Numbered from the stretch's first letter, positions 1 to 10,075 are shown. The stretch is 33,100 nt of DNA from Candidatus Omnitrophota bacterium (GCA_016929445.1 JAFGIU010000092.1:1-33100), one strand, 5' to 3'. Notes: generated from the sequence alone by a model not told the origin. Numbers and translations: made by a program.

Positions 1-1974
1 GCTCAAACCTTTGCCGAGGATATCGTGAACAACGGCTTCTACAACTGGATCGTTCCGGATGACCGGAACACCACGACCCGTGTGCGTGTCGTTGACTCCA
101 GTGACCCAGATGTATGGGACTCCACCCCTGCTGACTTCACGATTGACTATTACTCCATCACCTGGGAGATGCGTGACCTTCTGACCAACAAGCATCTCGA
201 TCAAATGAGCGTGTCTTGTACCAGCGGCTGGATTCAGGGCGGCATTCTTTCGCCGATCACCCATGATACTCCGTATGGCGCATGGCAGGCGACTTGGAGC
301 CGCGTGGAGTACGGAGACCGCGCCGTGAATTATGTGGCGGATTCGGACAAGACCGTCCAGGAGTTCATGGAAACCAACGTCGTCCATATTTGGAAGGACG
401 AAATCACGGTTGCCTATGATGCCTCGTCCGACACGCTGACCGTTGAATCCATCCTGACTCGCGACGGTTCCGCAGTTCCGGGGCCGGTCAGTAACGAAAT
501 CAATATCTATGACGGCGGCCTTGTGCTCATGAATGACACGGACCTCGTGCCGGATGGCCTGGGCTTCTTTAAACATACCTGGGGCACGCCGACGGGTCTG
601 GTCTCGGGCAAGACCTATCAGTTGGTGTCTACGACTGAACTGGCCAGCGGCGGTATCTTCAATACGCCGACCACCTTCAGCATCACGGAAGCGGCCTCTC
701 TCCAGCAAGTGGCGGATACGGTGAACTCGAAACTGGATATCAGCTTGTCCGAAGCCAGGGACGACATTGTCGATGAAGTCAAAGTCAAACTGGAGGAGGG
801 CCAGCAAGCGATCGAAGACACTCTGGATCAGTTCCAACAGGATGTCCAGGTATCTATTACGAGCTTGGAAGAGGCGGCGGATCGAAACACAGCCTCTGCG
901 GCCGAATTGGAACTGGCAGCCGACAACGCCCAGGAAGCAGCTCACACGCTTGAGGAAATCGCCATCCGGCAGGCTGCCCAACTTCTGCTGCCTCAAAGTG
1001 TGATCACCGGCAGTCCCGCAACATTCCAGTACCGAAACCTTCCAGACTTGCAGCCGGTAATGGATATTCTGGACGAAGACGGCAATAGCATCTACGAGGA
1101 AGAAATCATGAGCCCGGTAGAAGGCAAACCAGGACTGTACTCGTTTACAATCGAGAGAATCCTGACTACCGAGTTTGCGCCAGGACAAGCATTCACCGTC
1201 ATCGTCAATGAACCCGAAACCGGAAGTCTGGAGTCCGGGGCAGTCTTCTGTGATGTCGCGCCTGGCCGTATCCTGGCTCCGAATTCAGTTCTCATCGGAG
1301 ACAAGATGCAGATTCGATTCCGCGGCCAGCTCGGATGGCAGCCGAAGATTACGATCAAGGACTTCGAAGACCAAGCGGTTGTGGACGATCAAATCATGCA
1401 ACTCGTGGCGGGTTCCACAGAGCTCTATGAATTCACGATAGAGGAGATTCGCCAGGAAGACTTCAAACCCGGTAAGCCGGCTACGATGACAGTGGTTGAA
1501 ACTTTAACCGGCACCACGGAAACGGATGTCTTTATCGTGGAATCCACCTCCCTCACGTCCTTGCAGGGATTGATTTCCTCCGGGCTCGGTGCCAAGGAAG
1601 TGGCCCAGGATGCCCTGAGTGCCATCCGCTCGGTGGAATTCATGCTGGGTAGAGGCGGAGATATCGGCGGAGCGCTTGAAGCATTGAAGAGCACCGTGGC
1701 CCAGCTGCCCAAGAAGGCGGCTGAGGAGGGCGGTTCGGGCGAACGCCTCTCCAACCAGATCACCGAGATCTCCGATAAGCTGAATGCCTTGGCCGGCGAG
1801 GAAGGTTTTGACTTCAGTTCAATTATCGGAACGGCCATCGAAAACTCGGAGTCCATCACGGATATCCGCCGCAAGTCTGAAAAGATTCAGGGTGCAAGTG
1901 AGGTCATGCAGCTTATAATGGAGAACAAGCTGGGCGGCGTGGATGACCCCGTCGTGCATGTCCTCTTTGAATAA
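1..1974 (+). CDS. C-terminal part of a large secreted or surface protein (5' end outside window)
   Basis: The frame is open from base 1 and ends with TAA at 1972-1974, so at least 657 residues are visible and the start lies upstream. I do not recognise a named family. The N-terminal visible part looks like beta-rich Ig-like domains, with a segment around residues 10-45 typical of repeated extracellular domains (NNGFYNWIVPDD, then VRVVDSSDPDVW). Residues about 235-330 form a long acidic, Ala/Glu-rich helical or coiled-coil stretch. Two similar beta-rich segments follow, each with a pattern like SxxLYEFTIEEI or GLYSFTIERI about 110 residues apart, then another helical tail. No C-terminal membrane helix is visible. 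The next gene, encoding a membrane-anchored protein, starts 73 bases downstream, which suggests a shared envelope role. Function is unknown. Confidence 0.75.
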   Translation, partial: AQTFAEDIVNNGFYNWIVPDDRNTTTRVRVVDSSDPDVWDSTPADFTIDYYSITWEMRDLLTNKHLDQMSVSCTSGWIQGGILSPITHDTPYGAWQATWSRVEYGDRAVNYVADSDKTVQEFMETNVVHIWKDEITVAYDASSDTLTVESILTRDGSAVPGPVSNEINIYDGGLVLMNDTDLVPDGLGFFKHTWGTPTGLVSGKTYQLVSTTELASGGIFNTPTTFSITEAASLQQVADTVNSKLDISLSEARDDIVDEVKVKLEEGQQAIEDTLDQFQQDVQVSITSLEEAADRNTASAAELELAADNAQEAAHTLEEIAIRQAAQLLLPQSVITGSPATFQYRNLPDLQPVMDILDEDGNSIYEEEIMSPVEGKPGLYSFTIERILTTEFAPGQAFTVIVNEPETGSLESGAVFCDVAPGRILAPNSVLIGDKMQIRFRGQLGWQPKITIKDFEDQAVVDDQIMQLVAGSTELYEFTIEEIRQEDFKPGKPATMTVVETLTGTTETDVFIVESTSLTSLQGLISSGLGAKEVAQDALSAIRSVEFMLGRGGDIGGALEALKSTVAQLPKKAAEEGGSGERLSNQITEISDKLNALAGEEGFDFSSIIGTAIENSESITDIRRKSEKIQGASEVMQLIMENKLGGVDDPVVHVLFE

Positions 1975-1993
1975 GCGTGACAAAGATCCCTTC

Positions 1994-2014
1994 CCCGCCA
2001 CAAAGCGTGGCGGG
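1994..2014 (+). other. Intergenic hairpin, possible weak terminator or processing site
   Basis: CCCGCCAC (1994-2001) pairs perfectly with GTGGCGGG (2007-2014) around a 5-base loop. No T-tract follows, so it is not a canonical intrinsic terminator. It may attenuate transcription or stabilise RNA between the large surface protein gene and the next gene. Confidence 0.4.
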
Positions 2015-2047
2015 TCGGGACACACACACCATCTTAGGAGGTTGGGG

Positions 2048-2857
2048 ATGAGACACCTGGCGTGGGTTCTCGCCGGTGCTCTGCTTCTGGGCGGCTGGAA
2101 TGTCACCGCACAGGCGCAGGAAGCGGGGGAGGCGAGAGAACCTGTAAGCATGAAGGTGGTCGCGGTTAATCCGTCCGCTACCAAACCGCAAGTCACTCCT
2201 GTTAAGATTTACCTTCCCACAGAAGTCGGCCCAGAGCATATTATCGACGACGGCGGTCTCTCGCTCGAGTACGACGACGAGCAGAACATGTACTACGTAT
2301 ACAGCCAAGGTGTCGAACTCAAACCCAAGGAGACCCGCGTCTTTGAAGTCATCGTAGAGGATGTTTGGTATGTGGCGGACGGGGAGATCCTGAAGCTCCG
2401 CAACTACACGGAACTGATCCTCAGCCGTCTGGAGGAAACCGAGTATTACGAGACCGGGAAGGAAATTGCTGAGAGTATCTTTGAGCGGCTGGATAAGATC
2501 GTCACAGACCAGGCAGACGAAACCCTGACCCGAAAGCAGCGCATCGGGAATTTCCGGCGCGCCAATTTGGTGCTCGAAGCCATCGAAGAGGACCTGGCCC
2601 GCATGGAGAAGCTGATTTCCTTTACCGGCGGTCCGCCCGTTCCGGAAATGCTTGAAGAATCGGAACTCAAGTCCGATGCCCCGTCCACAACCACCACCTG
2701 GATGGTCATCTTCCTCATCATGATCTTTATTGCCCTTCTGGGAGGCCAGTTCTTCCTGACCTGGCACCGCCGGGCGCGGGCCGCAGGGGACGTGACCAGC
2801 ATGAAGCAGTTCGATTTCCCGGGGGAAGACAAGGGCGGGCCTGAAGGAGGGCCGTAG
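2048..2857 (+). CDS. Signal-peptide protein with C-terminal membrane anchor, unknown function
   Basis: The protein has 269 residues. The ATG at 2048 is chosen because AGGAGG lies at 2036-2041, six bases upstream, and because it starts a clear signal peptide (MRHLAWVLAGALLLGG, cleavage near AQAQE). A beta-rich domain follows, then a charged helical segment (about residues 130-205). A Pro/Ser/Thr-rich linker leads to one strong transmembrane helix near residues 219-240 (MVIFLIMIFIALLGGQFFL) and a short basic then acidic cytoplasmic tail. The topology is therefore periplasmic body, single anchor, short cytosolic tail. It sits between the large surface protein gene and the epsilon-like gene; partnership with the surface protein is inference. 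I do not recognise the family. Confidence 0.75.
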   Translation: MRHLAWVLAGALLLGGWNVTAQAQEAGEAREPVSMKVVAVNPSATKPQVTPVKIYLPTEVGPEHIIDDGGLSLEYDDEQNMYYVYSQGVELKPKETRVFEVIVEDVWYVADGEILKLRNYTELILSRLEETEYYETGKEIAESIFERLDKIVTDQADETLTRKQRIGNFRRANLVLEAIEEDLARMEKLISFTGGPPVPEMLEESELKSDAPSTTTTWMVIFLIMIFIALLGGQFFLTWHRRARAAGDVTSMKQFDFPGEDKGGPEGGP

Positions 2858-2862
2858 TCCTC

Positions 2863-3108
2863 ATGCTGAAAGTAACTGTGGTGGATCTCCAGCGAACGCT
2901 TTTCCAGGGCCAGGCCACCCGGGTCATCTGTCCGGGGGAATCCGGGGTCTTTGAGATTGCCCGCTTCCACCGCCCCCTTCTCTCCCGCCTCCTCTCAGGT
3001 ACCCTCGTAGTGGACGAACAGCCCTTTGCGATCCGGCGCGGCATAGCCAAGGTGCTCAACGACGAGGTCACCTTGGTCGTGGAGACGGATTTTGAGCGAA
3101 AATTATAA
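2863..3108 (+). CDS. atpC: Short F1 ATP synthase epsilon-like subunit (N-terminal domain only)
   Basis: The protein has 81 residues. It matches the beta-sandwich domain of F1 epsilon: a start of the type LKVTVVDLQRTLFQG, then ATRVICPGESGVFEIARFHRPLL, a leucine/glycine segment (LLSGTLVVD) and IRRGIAKVLNDEVTLVVE. The usual C-terminal two-helix regulatory domain (about 45-50 residues) is absent, so self-inhibition by an extended epsilon arm should not be possible. GGAGG at 2846-2850 lies 12 bases upstream of the ATG. The gene is five bases after the anchored-protein gene and is separated from the other ATP synthase genes by a 323-base leader with its own promoter and riboswitch, so it is probably transcribed with the upstream genes. 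The family call is good; the partnership with the downstream subunits is inferred. Confidence 0.8.
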   Translation: MLKVTVVDLQRTLFQGQATRVICPGESGVFEIARFHRPLLSRLLSGTLVVDEQPFAIRRGIAKVLNDEVTLVVETDFERKL

Positions 3109-3131
3109 CACATTTAAATCCAGCCACTTAC

Positions 3132-3171
3132 AAAAGACCGTAATTGTAAAGTACTTTATAATGAGGTCTTT
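3132..3171 (+). terminator. Extended interrupted hairpin after atpC; possible terminator or operator
   Basis: AAAGACC (3133-3139) pairs with GGTCTTT (3165-3171). Inside lies the 12-base perfect palindrome TAAAGTACTTTA (3147-3158), flanked by ATT and AAT. The sequence continues TCTCTTTATT. It could end the upstream transcript, though the T-tract is interrupted, or be a dyad bound by a regulator just upstream of the promoter at 3199. Neither role is shown. Confidence 0.4.
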
Positions 3172-3198
3172 CTCTTTATTCCATCCTGCTCTGCTCCC

Positions 3199-3227
3199 TT
3201 GAATTTTGAACCGCTGTGTGATATAGT
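3199..3227 (+). promoter_or_regulatory. Sigma70-like promoter for the riboswitch leader
   Basis: TTGAAT (3199-3204) and TATAGT (3222-3227) are separated by exactly 17 bases. Transcription would begin near 3233-3236, about 25-30 bases before the riboswitch aptamer, which is the expected arrangement. This is prediction from sequence only. Confidence 0.6.
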
Positions 3228-3260
3228 GAAGTGTAGTAATAATAATAGGTTGTGAGCAGG

Positions 3261-3369
3261 CCACCGAACGGGCAAACCTCGGGAAACCGGGGGGCGCAAA
3301 GTCACCGGCCCTCCCCAAGCGCAACATAGGTCGCGACCGGCTTGGCGGGCAGCGGGGCTATCGAAGTGG
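3261..3369 (+). ncRNA. GEMM-I (cyclic di-GMP class I) riboswitch aptamer
   Basis: The conserved core of the family is present in order. GGCAAACC (3271-3278) is followed by a stem CCTCGG/CCGGGG (3277-3282 with 3287-3292) closed by the GAAA tetraloop (3283-3286). Then come GCGCAAAG (3294-3301), a CCGG/CCGG stem (3305-3308 with 3337-3340), and GGCAGCGGGGCTATCGA (3348-3364). The closing P1 helix is CCAC-CGA (3261-3267) with TCG-AA-GTGG (3361-3369). The purine that sets ligand preference (Vc2 G20) aligns to G3272, favouring c-di-GMP over the A20 cGAMP-type variants, and the intercalating A47 aligns to A3299. The residue aligned to Vc2 C92 is U3361, an unusual substitution. The aptamer lies between a promoter and an intrinsic terminator upstream of atpE. 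Confidence 0.9.
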
Positions 3370-3388
3370 ACTCGCGGATTGACTGCGT

Positions 3389-3415
3389 AACCCTACCGTT
3401 TGGTAGGGTTTTTTT
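3389..3415 (+). terminator. Intrinsic terminator forming the riboswitch expression platform
   Basis: AACCCTACC (3389-3397) pairs perfectly with GGTAGGGTT (3402-3410) across a GTTT loop, and the T run extends to 3415. It begins 19 bases after the aptamer P1 helix and ends 16 bases before the atpE start codon, the layout of a transcription-attenuating riboswitch. I could not identify a convincing antiterminator, so whether ligand turns the operon on or off is not decided. Confidence 0.88.
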
Positions 3416-3431
3416 GTCGAAAGGCGATCGG

Positions 3432-3647
3432 ATGGGACGCAATATCGCGCTGATTCTGGCATTTGCACTCACGCTCTTGGCCCCGACCATGGTCATGGCC
3501 GCTGCGGCCTTTGCCAGCATCAATGCCCTGGGTCGAAACCCGTCCGCAGCCCCCAAGATTCTCACTGCAATGACCATCACCCTGGTCTTTGCCGAGGCCC
3601 TGGGGATTATTGCACTGCTGGTGATCTGGCAGTTATTTGCGGCTTAG
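3432..3647 (+). CDS. atpE: F0 ATP synthase subunit c (rotor ring proteolipid)
   Basis: The protein has 71 residues and is a two-helix hairpin. Helix 1 spans about residues 5-33 and is alanine-rich, where the family usually has a glycine-repeat motif. The polar loop contains the conserved R35-N36-P37. Helix 2 spans about 43-66 with the ion-binding carboxylate E55 in VFAEALGII. The residues after E55 are Ala-Leu, not the Ser-Thr of sodium-binding rings, and no helix-1 Gln is evident, so proton coupling is expected. The ATG at 3432 is the sensible start: the longer upstream frame runs back through the terminator and aptamer. The coding region lies directly downstream of the riboswitch terminator and so should be the first gene it controls. 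Confidence 0.93.
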   Translation: MGRNIALILAFALTLLAPTMVMAAAAFASINALGRNPSAAPKILTAMTITLVFAEALGIIALLVIWQLFAA

Positions 3648-3656
3648 GAGGTCGAA

Positions 3657-4388
3657 ATGCCACTGGTCTTACTCCTCATCCTTCAGGCGCTGCTTTTCGG
3701 AGGCCTTGTCGTCGTACTGCGCAGCATTCTCCGGCGCAACGTGAGCAGCGCCACAGAACACCTCACCAACCTCAGCCAGGACTATCAGCGCAAAGAAGAA
3801 GAACTCGTTGCCCGGATTGAAGAGGCGGAAAGAAATTATGACGAGAGCATTAAGAGAGCCAGTGCAGAGGCCGCAGAGCTGAAGGAAAGGGCAGAGGACG
3901 ATGCACGGCAGACTGCGGAAAAACTTCTGCAGCAAACCCAAGACGAGGCTGAGGTCATTATGACAAAGGCCTTGGCCACAGCCGAGTCCCTAAAACAGGA
4001 GCTGGACAATGAGGCTGAGAACCGCGCCCTGGAGCGCGCCTGCGATTTGGTGGAGGCTGCCCTGCCCGAGGAGCTCCGCTTGCCGGCCCACCGTTCCTGG
4101 ACCGCAGAGCTGCTCAAGAACGGGTTTTCCCGGCTGGATGAGATGCGGTTGGAGGAAGGCGTGAATAAAGTGCTTGTCCGGACTGCCTTTGCTTTAGAAG
4201 ACAAAGAACTCAAGGCGCTGGAAGCGAAGTTGAAGGAGAAGATGGGCCCGGATGTACAGATCAAACAAGAGGTGGATTCCAGCGCAGTGGCCGGATTTTG
4301 CCTTCAAATCGGGAGTCTTGTCATGGACGGAACCTTGTCCCATCGCCTCAGAGAGACAGCGAGCCATGCAAAACGTGTCACAGAATAG
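3657..4388 (+). CDS. F-type ATP synthase b-delta fusion (peripheral stalk)
   Basis: The protein has 243 residues. An N-terminal membrane helix (residues 2-22) leads into a long, charged Ala/Glu/Lys coiled coil (about 30-125), which is the subunit b stalk. The C-terminal part carries the delta/OSCP C-terminal signature (VLVRTAFALEDKELKALEAK, then IKQEVDSSAVAGFCLQIG and VMDGTLSHRLRE). No separate delta gene is present, so one chain probably supplies both membrane anchor and F1 cap. The region between the coiled coil and the delta signature is too short for a full delta N-terminal helical bundle. AGGAGG (3646-3651) five bases before the ATG fixes the start. The gene follows atpE by nine bases and overlaps atpA by 23. 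b-delta fusions are known in mycobacteria; this one seems more compact. Confidence 0.87.
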   Translation: MPLVLLLILQALLFGGLVVVLRSILRRNVSSATEHLTNLSQDYQRKEEELVARIEEAERNYDESIKRASAEAAELKERAEDDARQTAEKLLQQTQDEAEVIMTKALATAESLKQELDNEAENRALERACDLVEAALPEELRLPAHRSWTAELLKNGFSRLDEMRLEEGVNKVLVRTAFALEDKELKALEAKLKEKMGPDVQIKQEVDSSAVAGFCLQIGSLVMDGTLSHRLRETASHAKRVTE

Positions 4389-5862
4389 ATTCCAAGTCAT
4401 AGAACCGTCCTTTGATGTGCGGGAGGTGGGGCATGTCAAATCCGTGCGCGACTGCATTGTGCGCGCGGTGGGTTTGCCGTCCTGTCTCAACGGACAATTG
4501 GTGGAGTTCTGTAACGGCACCCAAGGGATGGTCATGGGCTTTACCGAAGAGGATGTCCAGATCCTGGCCTTCGGCGTCAAGGGAGAGTTGAGGGCCGGTG
4601 ACGAGGTCTACAACAAGGGAGGCTCCTTCCGGGTGCCGGTTGGAGACAATTTCCTGGGCCGTGTGGTCAATGCGCTCGGGGAACCGGCTGACGGCAAGGG
4701 GCCGGTCGAATCCAAAGGGGACCTCCCGGTTTTCGGAGATGCTCCGGAAATCATGGAACGCGTGCCCGTGCACGAAACCATGGAAATGGGAACGCGCATG
4801 GTGGACGCGGCCATGGCCGTGGCACGCGGGCAGAGGCAGCTCCTGATCGGCGACAAAATGACAGGCAAGAGCACCATCGCCTTGGACGCGGTCCTGAACC
4901 AGAAGGGCCGCGAAACCATTTGTATTTATTGCGTCATCGGCAAGCCTTACTCCACACTGGTCAAAGTCCTTCAGCTCCTGCACGAAAATGAGGCCATGGA
5001 ATACAGCATTGTGGTCAGCGGGATTGCTTCCACTTCCGCCGGAGAGCAGTACTTGGCTCCCTATACAGGAGCAGCCTTGGGTGAGTACTTCATGCGCCGG
5101 GGCAAGCATGTCTTGATGGTGCTGGATGATCTGACCAAACACGCCTGGGTCTACCGCCAACTTTCCCTCCTCATGGAACGCGCCCCGGGCCGTGAGGCCT
5201 ATCCCGGAGACATCTTTTATATCCATTCACAGCTCGTCGAAAGAGCTGCCTGCTTGGCGCCGGAATTCGGCGGCGGCAGCATGACCTTCCTGCCTATTTG
5301 CGACATTTTGCAGGGAGATGTCACGGGGTTTATCCCCACCAATCTCATTTCCATGACAGACGGGCAAATTTACATGAGCACCCCGCTCTTCAACAAGGGC
5401 CAGAAGCCGGCCATCGATCTGGGCCTTTCAGTCTCCCGTATCGGTTCCAAGGGGCAATGGAAGTCCATGAAAGAGGTTTCCGGCCGGATCCGTTTGGAAC
5501 ACCTCCTGTATCAGGACCTCCTGAAGAGCACTCAGTTGCGGTCGAGCCTGTCCGCGGATGCAGCGGCGCGCATCAAGCGCGGTTCCGCCCTCTCTGAGAT
5601 TTTTGTCCAGGGTAAGGCTTCCCCCGTGCCCATTGAGGAGCAAGTGGTTTTGCTTCATGCCTGGAATCAGGGGGTGATGGATGAGCTTTCCGACGAAGAA
5701 AAAAAGCGCTTTAAAGACGATTTTCCGCTGCGTATGCGCGAATGGTACCCGCAAATGTTGCAGGAGATGCGGGATTCACAAAAGCTCACCGACCAGATGA
5801 AGGAGAAGATCGTCGAAGGCGCCAAGCGTTATGTACCCGGTTGGAGTCCAAAGGAGAAATAA
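4366..5862 (+). CDS. atpA: F1 ATP synthase subunit alpha
   Basis: The protein has 498 residues, near the family norm of about 500-510. The N-terminal beta-barrel domain is followed by the nucleotide-binding domain with a Walker A of GDKMTGKST (162-170), a variant of the usual GDRQTGKT(S/T). VLDDLTKHAWVYRQLSLL (252-269) and the PGREAYPGDIFYIHS block (274-288) are conserved. The arginine finger supplied to the beta catalytic site is R358 in LSVSRIGS. The C-terminal helical domain is complete. The ATG at 4366 is preferred over an upstream in-frame ATG at 4252 because the latter adds 38 residues unlike the family and overlaps the stalk gene much more. Alpha would form the hexamer with beta and bind the stalk's delta-like end. 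Confidence 0.95.
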   Translation: MQNVSQNRFQVIEPSFDVREVGHVKSVRDCIVRAVGLPSCLNGQLVEFCNGTQGMVMGFTEEDVQILAFGVKGELRAGDEVYNKGGSFRVPVGDNFLGRVVNALGEPADGKGPVESKGDLPVFGDAPEIMERVPVHETMEMGTRMVDAAMAVARGQRQLLIGDKMTGKSTIALDAVLNQKGRETICIYCVIGKPYSTLVKVLQLLHENEAMEYSIVVSGIASTSAGEQYLAPYTGAALGEYFMRRGKHVLMVLDDLTKHAWVYRQLSLLMERAPGREAYPGDIFYIHSQLVERAACLAPEFGGGSMTFLPICDILQGDVTGFIPTNLISMTDGQIYMSTPLFNKGQKPAIDLGLSVSRIGSKGQWKSMKEVSGRIRLEHLLYQDLLKSTQLRSSLSADAAARIKRGSALSEIFVQGKASPVPIEEQVVLLHAWNQGVMDELSDEEKKRFKDDFPLRMREWYPQMLQEMRDSQKLTDQMKEKIVEGAKRYVPGWSPKEK

Positions 5863-5868
5863 GCCGCT

Positions 5869-8141
<2,273 letters not shown>

Positions 8142-8149
8142 GAAAGCCC

Positions 8150-9706
8150 ATGTCGCAACGCAAGATTCTCAAACTATTGTGGATTGCTTTGATGGTCGGG
8201 GTTGTCTTTGCCCCGCCCGTTATTGCCGCAAAGCAAAATGATCCGGACGGAGCCCGCAGCCGGGTAACCGCTATTCTCATCACCGTGATCCTGGCACAAG
8301 CCACCGGCATTTTGCTCTACAGCTTTTCGCGGCGCAGCAGCAATGCCCGGTTGAATATGGGGCGGGGCGGAAGGGATCCTCTGAATTTGGGTGATTTGGA
8401 GGGGGATCACGTGGCCGGTGCTGTGCTCAAGGAATTGGGCAATATGGCCGGACCGGATAAGATGCGGCGCAAGACCGCCCAGGGCATTTCAAAGCTCGTC
8501 AAAGACAAGATCGAAGAGGAGGTCACTTCCGCCAAAATTGAGCTCTCCCAAAAATATGAGCGCATCCTCGAAGATAAAGACCGCCAGGAAAAAGTGGTCC
8601 GCAAGCAGTACGAAACTGTCGCCGTCGAAAAGAAGCAGACCGAGGCAGTGCTCCGCAGTGTGGCTGAGGGATTGGTTGTCGTCAACGCAAACGGCGAAGT
8701 GATGATGATGAATCCTGCTGCGGAGAAAATGCTGGAGGCCGATAAAAAGGGGAAACTCGGCAAAGGACTTCAGGAAGGGATCGGCGACGAAGGACTGATT
8801 TCTCTTGTCAAGCAATCAAAGGACGGCACCGGCAAAGATATTGAGGTCAGCGGCGAGGACAACACCCGCAAAGTACTGCGATCCAGTACTGCCGTGATTG
8901 AAGATGAAGACGGGAACACGGTGGGCATGGTTTCTGTGCTCAGTGACGTGACCAAGCAGCGCGAACTGGACCGCATGAAGAACGAGTTCATGAACAAGAT
9001 CACGCATGAGCTGAGGACTCCCATTGTCGCGATCCAACACTCCCTGAATGTCGTTCTCAATAAGGTGGCAGGACCCCTGAACGATACTCAGGAAAATTTC
9101 CTGGGTATTGCCAGGCGCAACCTGGAACGCCTTAATATTTTAATCAACGATATCCTGGACTTGGGCAAGCTCGAGGCAAAGAAGATGAAGCTGGAGCCTA
9201 AGCCCACGAAGATCGACACCGTGATCGACGGAGTGATTGAAACACTGAACGCCTGGGCGGAAGCCAAGGACATTAAACTGAAGAGAGACGTTGATTCCCA
9301 GATTCCCAGGATCCTCCTGGACCCGGACCGCACAACACAGGTGTTTTTCAACCTGATGGGCAATGCCATCAAGTTTACACCAAAGGACGGGAGTATCACC
9401 GTAAGCGCAAAGTTTCACGACGCATCCAAAAAGCTCGTGCAGTTGAGCGTTACAGATACGGGCATGGGAATCCCCAAAGCTGATCTCAAACGGGTTTTTG
9501 ACAAATTCCACCAGGTCGCGGGGCGCGCGCCTACGGACATGAGCGGCACGGGTCTGGGGCTGACCATTTCAAAGGAGATTGTGGAATTACACGGAGGGAA
9601 AATTTGGGTGGAGAGTGAGGAAGGCAAGGGGACCACCTTTGCGTTTACACTCCCGGTCGAGGGACCGGCGGGTCCGGAGCAGAAAGGCGAAAGCGATGGG
9701 GAATAA
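8150..9706 (+). CDS. Sensor histidine kinase with an ATP synthase c-subunit-like membrane segment
   Basis: The protein has 518 residues. A hydrophobic N-terminus (5-26) and a polar loop precede a membrane helix (about 40-58). Residues 31-55 align without gaps to c-subunit residues 36-60, with 10 of 25 identical, and Q50 falls at the ion-binding E55. A cytoplasmic coiled coil (105-165) and a PAS-type sensor (about 165-270) follow. The HisKA domain has H286 in ITHELRTP. The ATPase domain has an N box (N401-N405), G1 DTGMG (436-440), the F-box-like FDKFHQ, and G2 GTGLGL (466-471). All catalytic motifs look intact. It starts nine bases after atpD and overlaps the receiver gene by 11 bases, so it probably signals to that receiver. 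Membrane input from ATP synthase state or proton motive force is inference. Confidence 0.92.
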   Translation: MSQRKILKLLWIALMVGVVFAPPVIAAKQNDPDGARSRVTAILITVILAQATGILLYSFSRRSSNARLNMGRGGRDPLNLGDLEGDHVAGAVLKELGNMAGPDKMRRKTAQGISKLVKDKIEEEVTSAKIELSQKYERILEDKDRQEKVVRKQYETVAVEKKQTEAVLRSVAEGLVVVNANGEVMMMNPAAEKMLEADKKGKLGKGLQEGIGDEGLISLVKQSKDGTGKDIEVSGEDNTRKVLRSSTAVIEDEDGNTVGMVSVLSDVTKQRELDRMKNEFMNKITHELRTPIVAIQHSLNVVLNKVAGPLNDTQENFLGIARRNLERLNILINDILDLGKLEAKKMKLEPKPTKIDTVIDGVIETLNAWAEAKDIKLKRDVDSQIPRILLDPDRTTQVFFNLMGNAIKFTPKDGSITVSAKFHDASKKLVQLSVTDTGMGIPKADLKRVFDKFHQVAGRAPTDMSGTGLGLTISKEIVELHGGKIWVESEEGKGTTFAFTLPVEGPAGPEQKGESDGE

Positions 9707-10064
9707 CACACATATTTTGTGGATTGATGATGAGGGTGATTTTCTGGCACCCATGGTCTTCTTGCTCGAAAGCAAAGGCTTCAAGGTAAGCACAGCTCCG
9801 ACAGGCGCCGCCGGCCTGGAAAGTCTTGCGGAACTGAAACCCGATATTGTTTTCTGCGATATCAGTCTCCCGGATATGAGCGGAGTGGATGTACTGAGCA
9901 AGATTCGCTCAGGTGTTCCCGGTCAGCCGGTCGTTATGGTTTCGGCCGCCTACCAGGACGGCATGCTCTATGAACAGGCCAAAGAGCTGGGGATTTCAGG
10001 CTTTTTCTGTAAGACTGGAAGCTTTGAAGAACTTGAGAAGATTCTCCTGACGATTCCCGGATAA
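9696..10064 (+). CDS. Stand-alone receiver (CheY-like response regulator)
   Basis: The protein has 122 residues, a single receiver domain with no DNA-binding or enzymatic output. D11 and D12 form the acidic pocket, D55 ([10 protein letters not shown]) is the phosphoacceptor, S83 is the switch Ser/Thr and K106 the conserved lysine. The ATG at 9696 is chosen because the receiver fold begins directly after it (HILWIDDE); the longer in-frame extension lies wholly inside the kinase gene. The 11-base overlap with the kinase gene marks a cognate pair. It must act by protein contact; the next gene encodes the secretion/pilus ATPase, an obvious candidate partner, but this is inference. Confidence 0.93.
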   Translation: MGNNTHILWIDDEGDFLAPMVFLLESKGFKVSTAPTGAAGLESLAELKPDIVFCDISLPDMSGVDVLSKIRSGVPGQPVVMVSAAYQDGMLYEQAKELGISGFFCKTGSFEELEKILLTIPG

Positions 10065-10075
10065 GACACACTTAG

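Noticed and set aside
1913-2767. Minus-strand frame of 284 codons opposite the anchored-protein gene
   Set aside because: The plus-strand gene has a good ribosome binding site, signal peptide and membrane helix; the minus frame has none of these.
3157-3162. TATAAT as a second promoter upstream of the riboswitch
   Set aside because: No acceptable -35 at 16-18 bases; it forms part of the palindrome TAAAGTACTTTA and flanks.
3342-3431. Longer upstream start for subunit c
   Set aside because: The extension would be translated from the riboswitch and terminator; ATG 3432 gives a normal-length c subunit.
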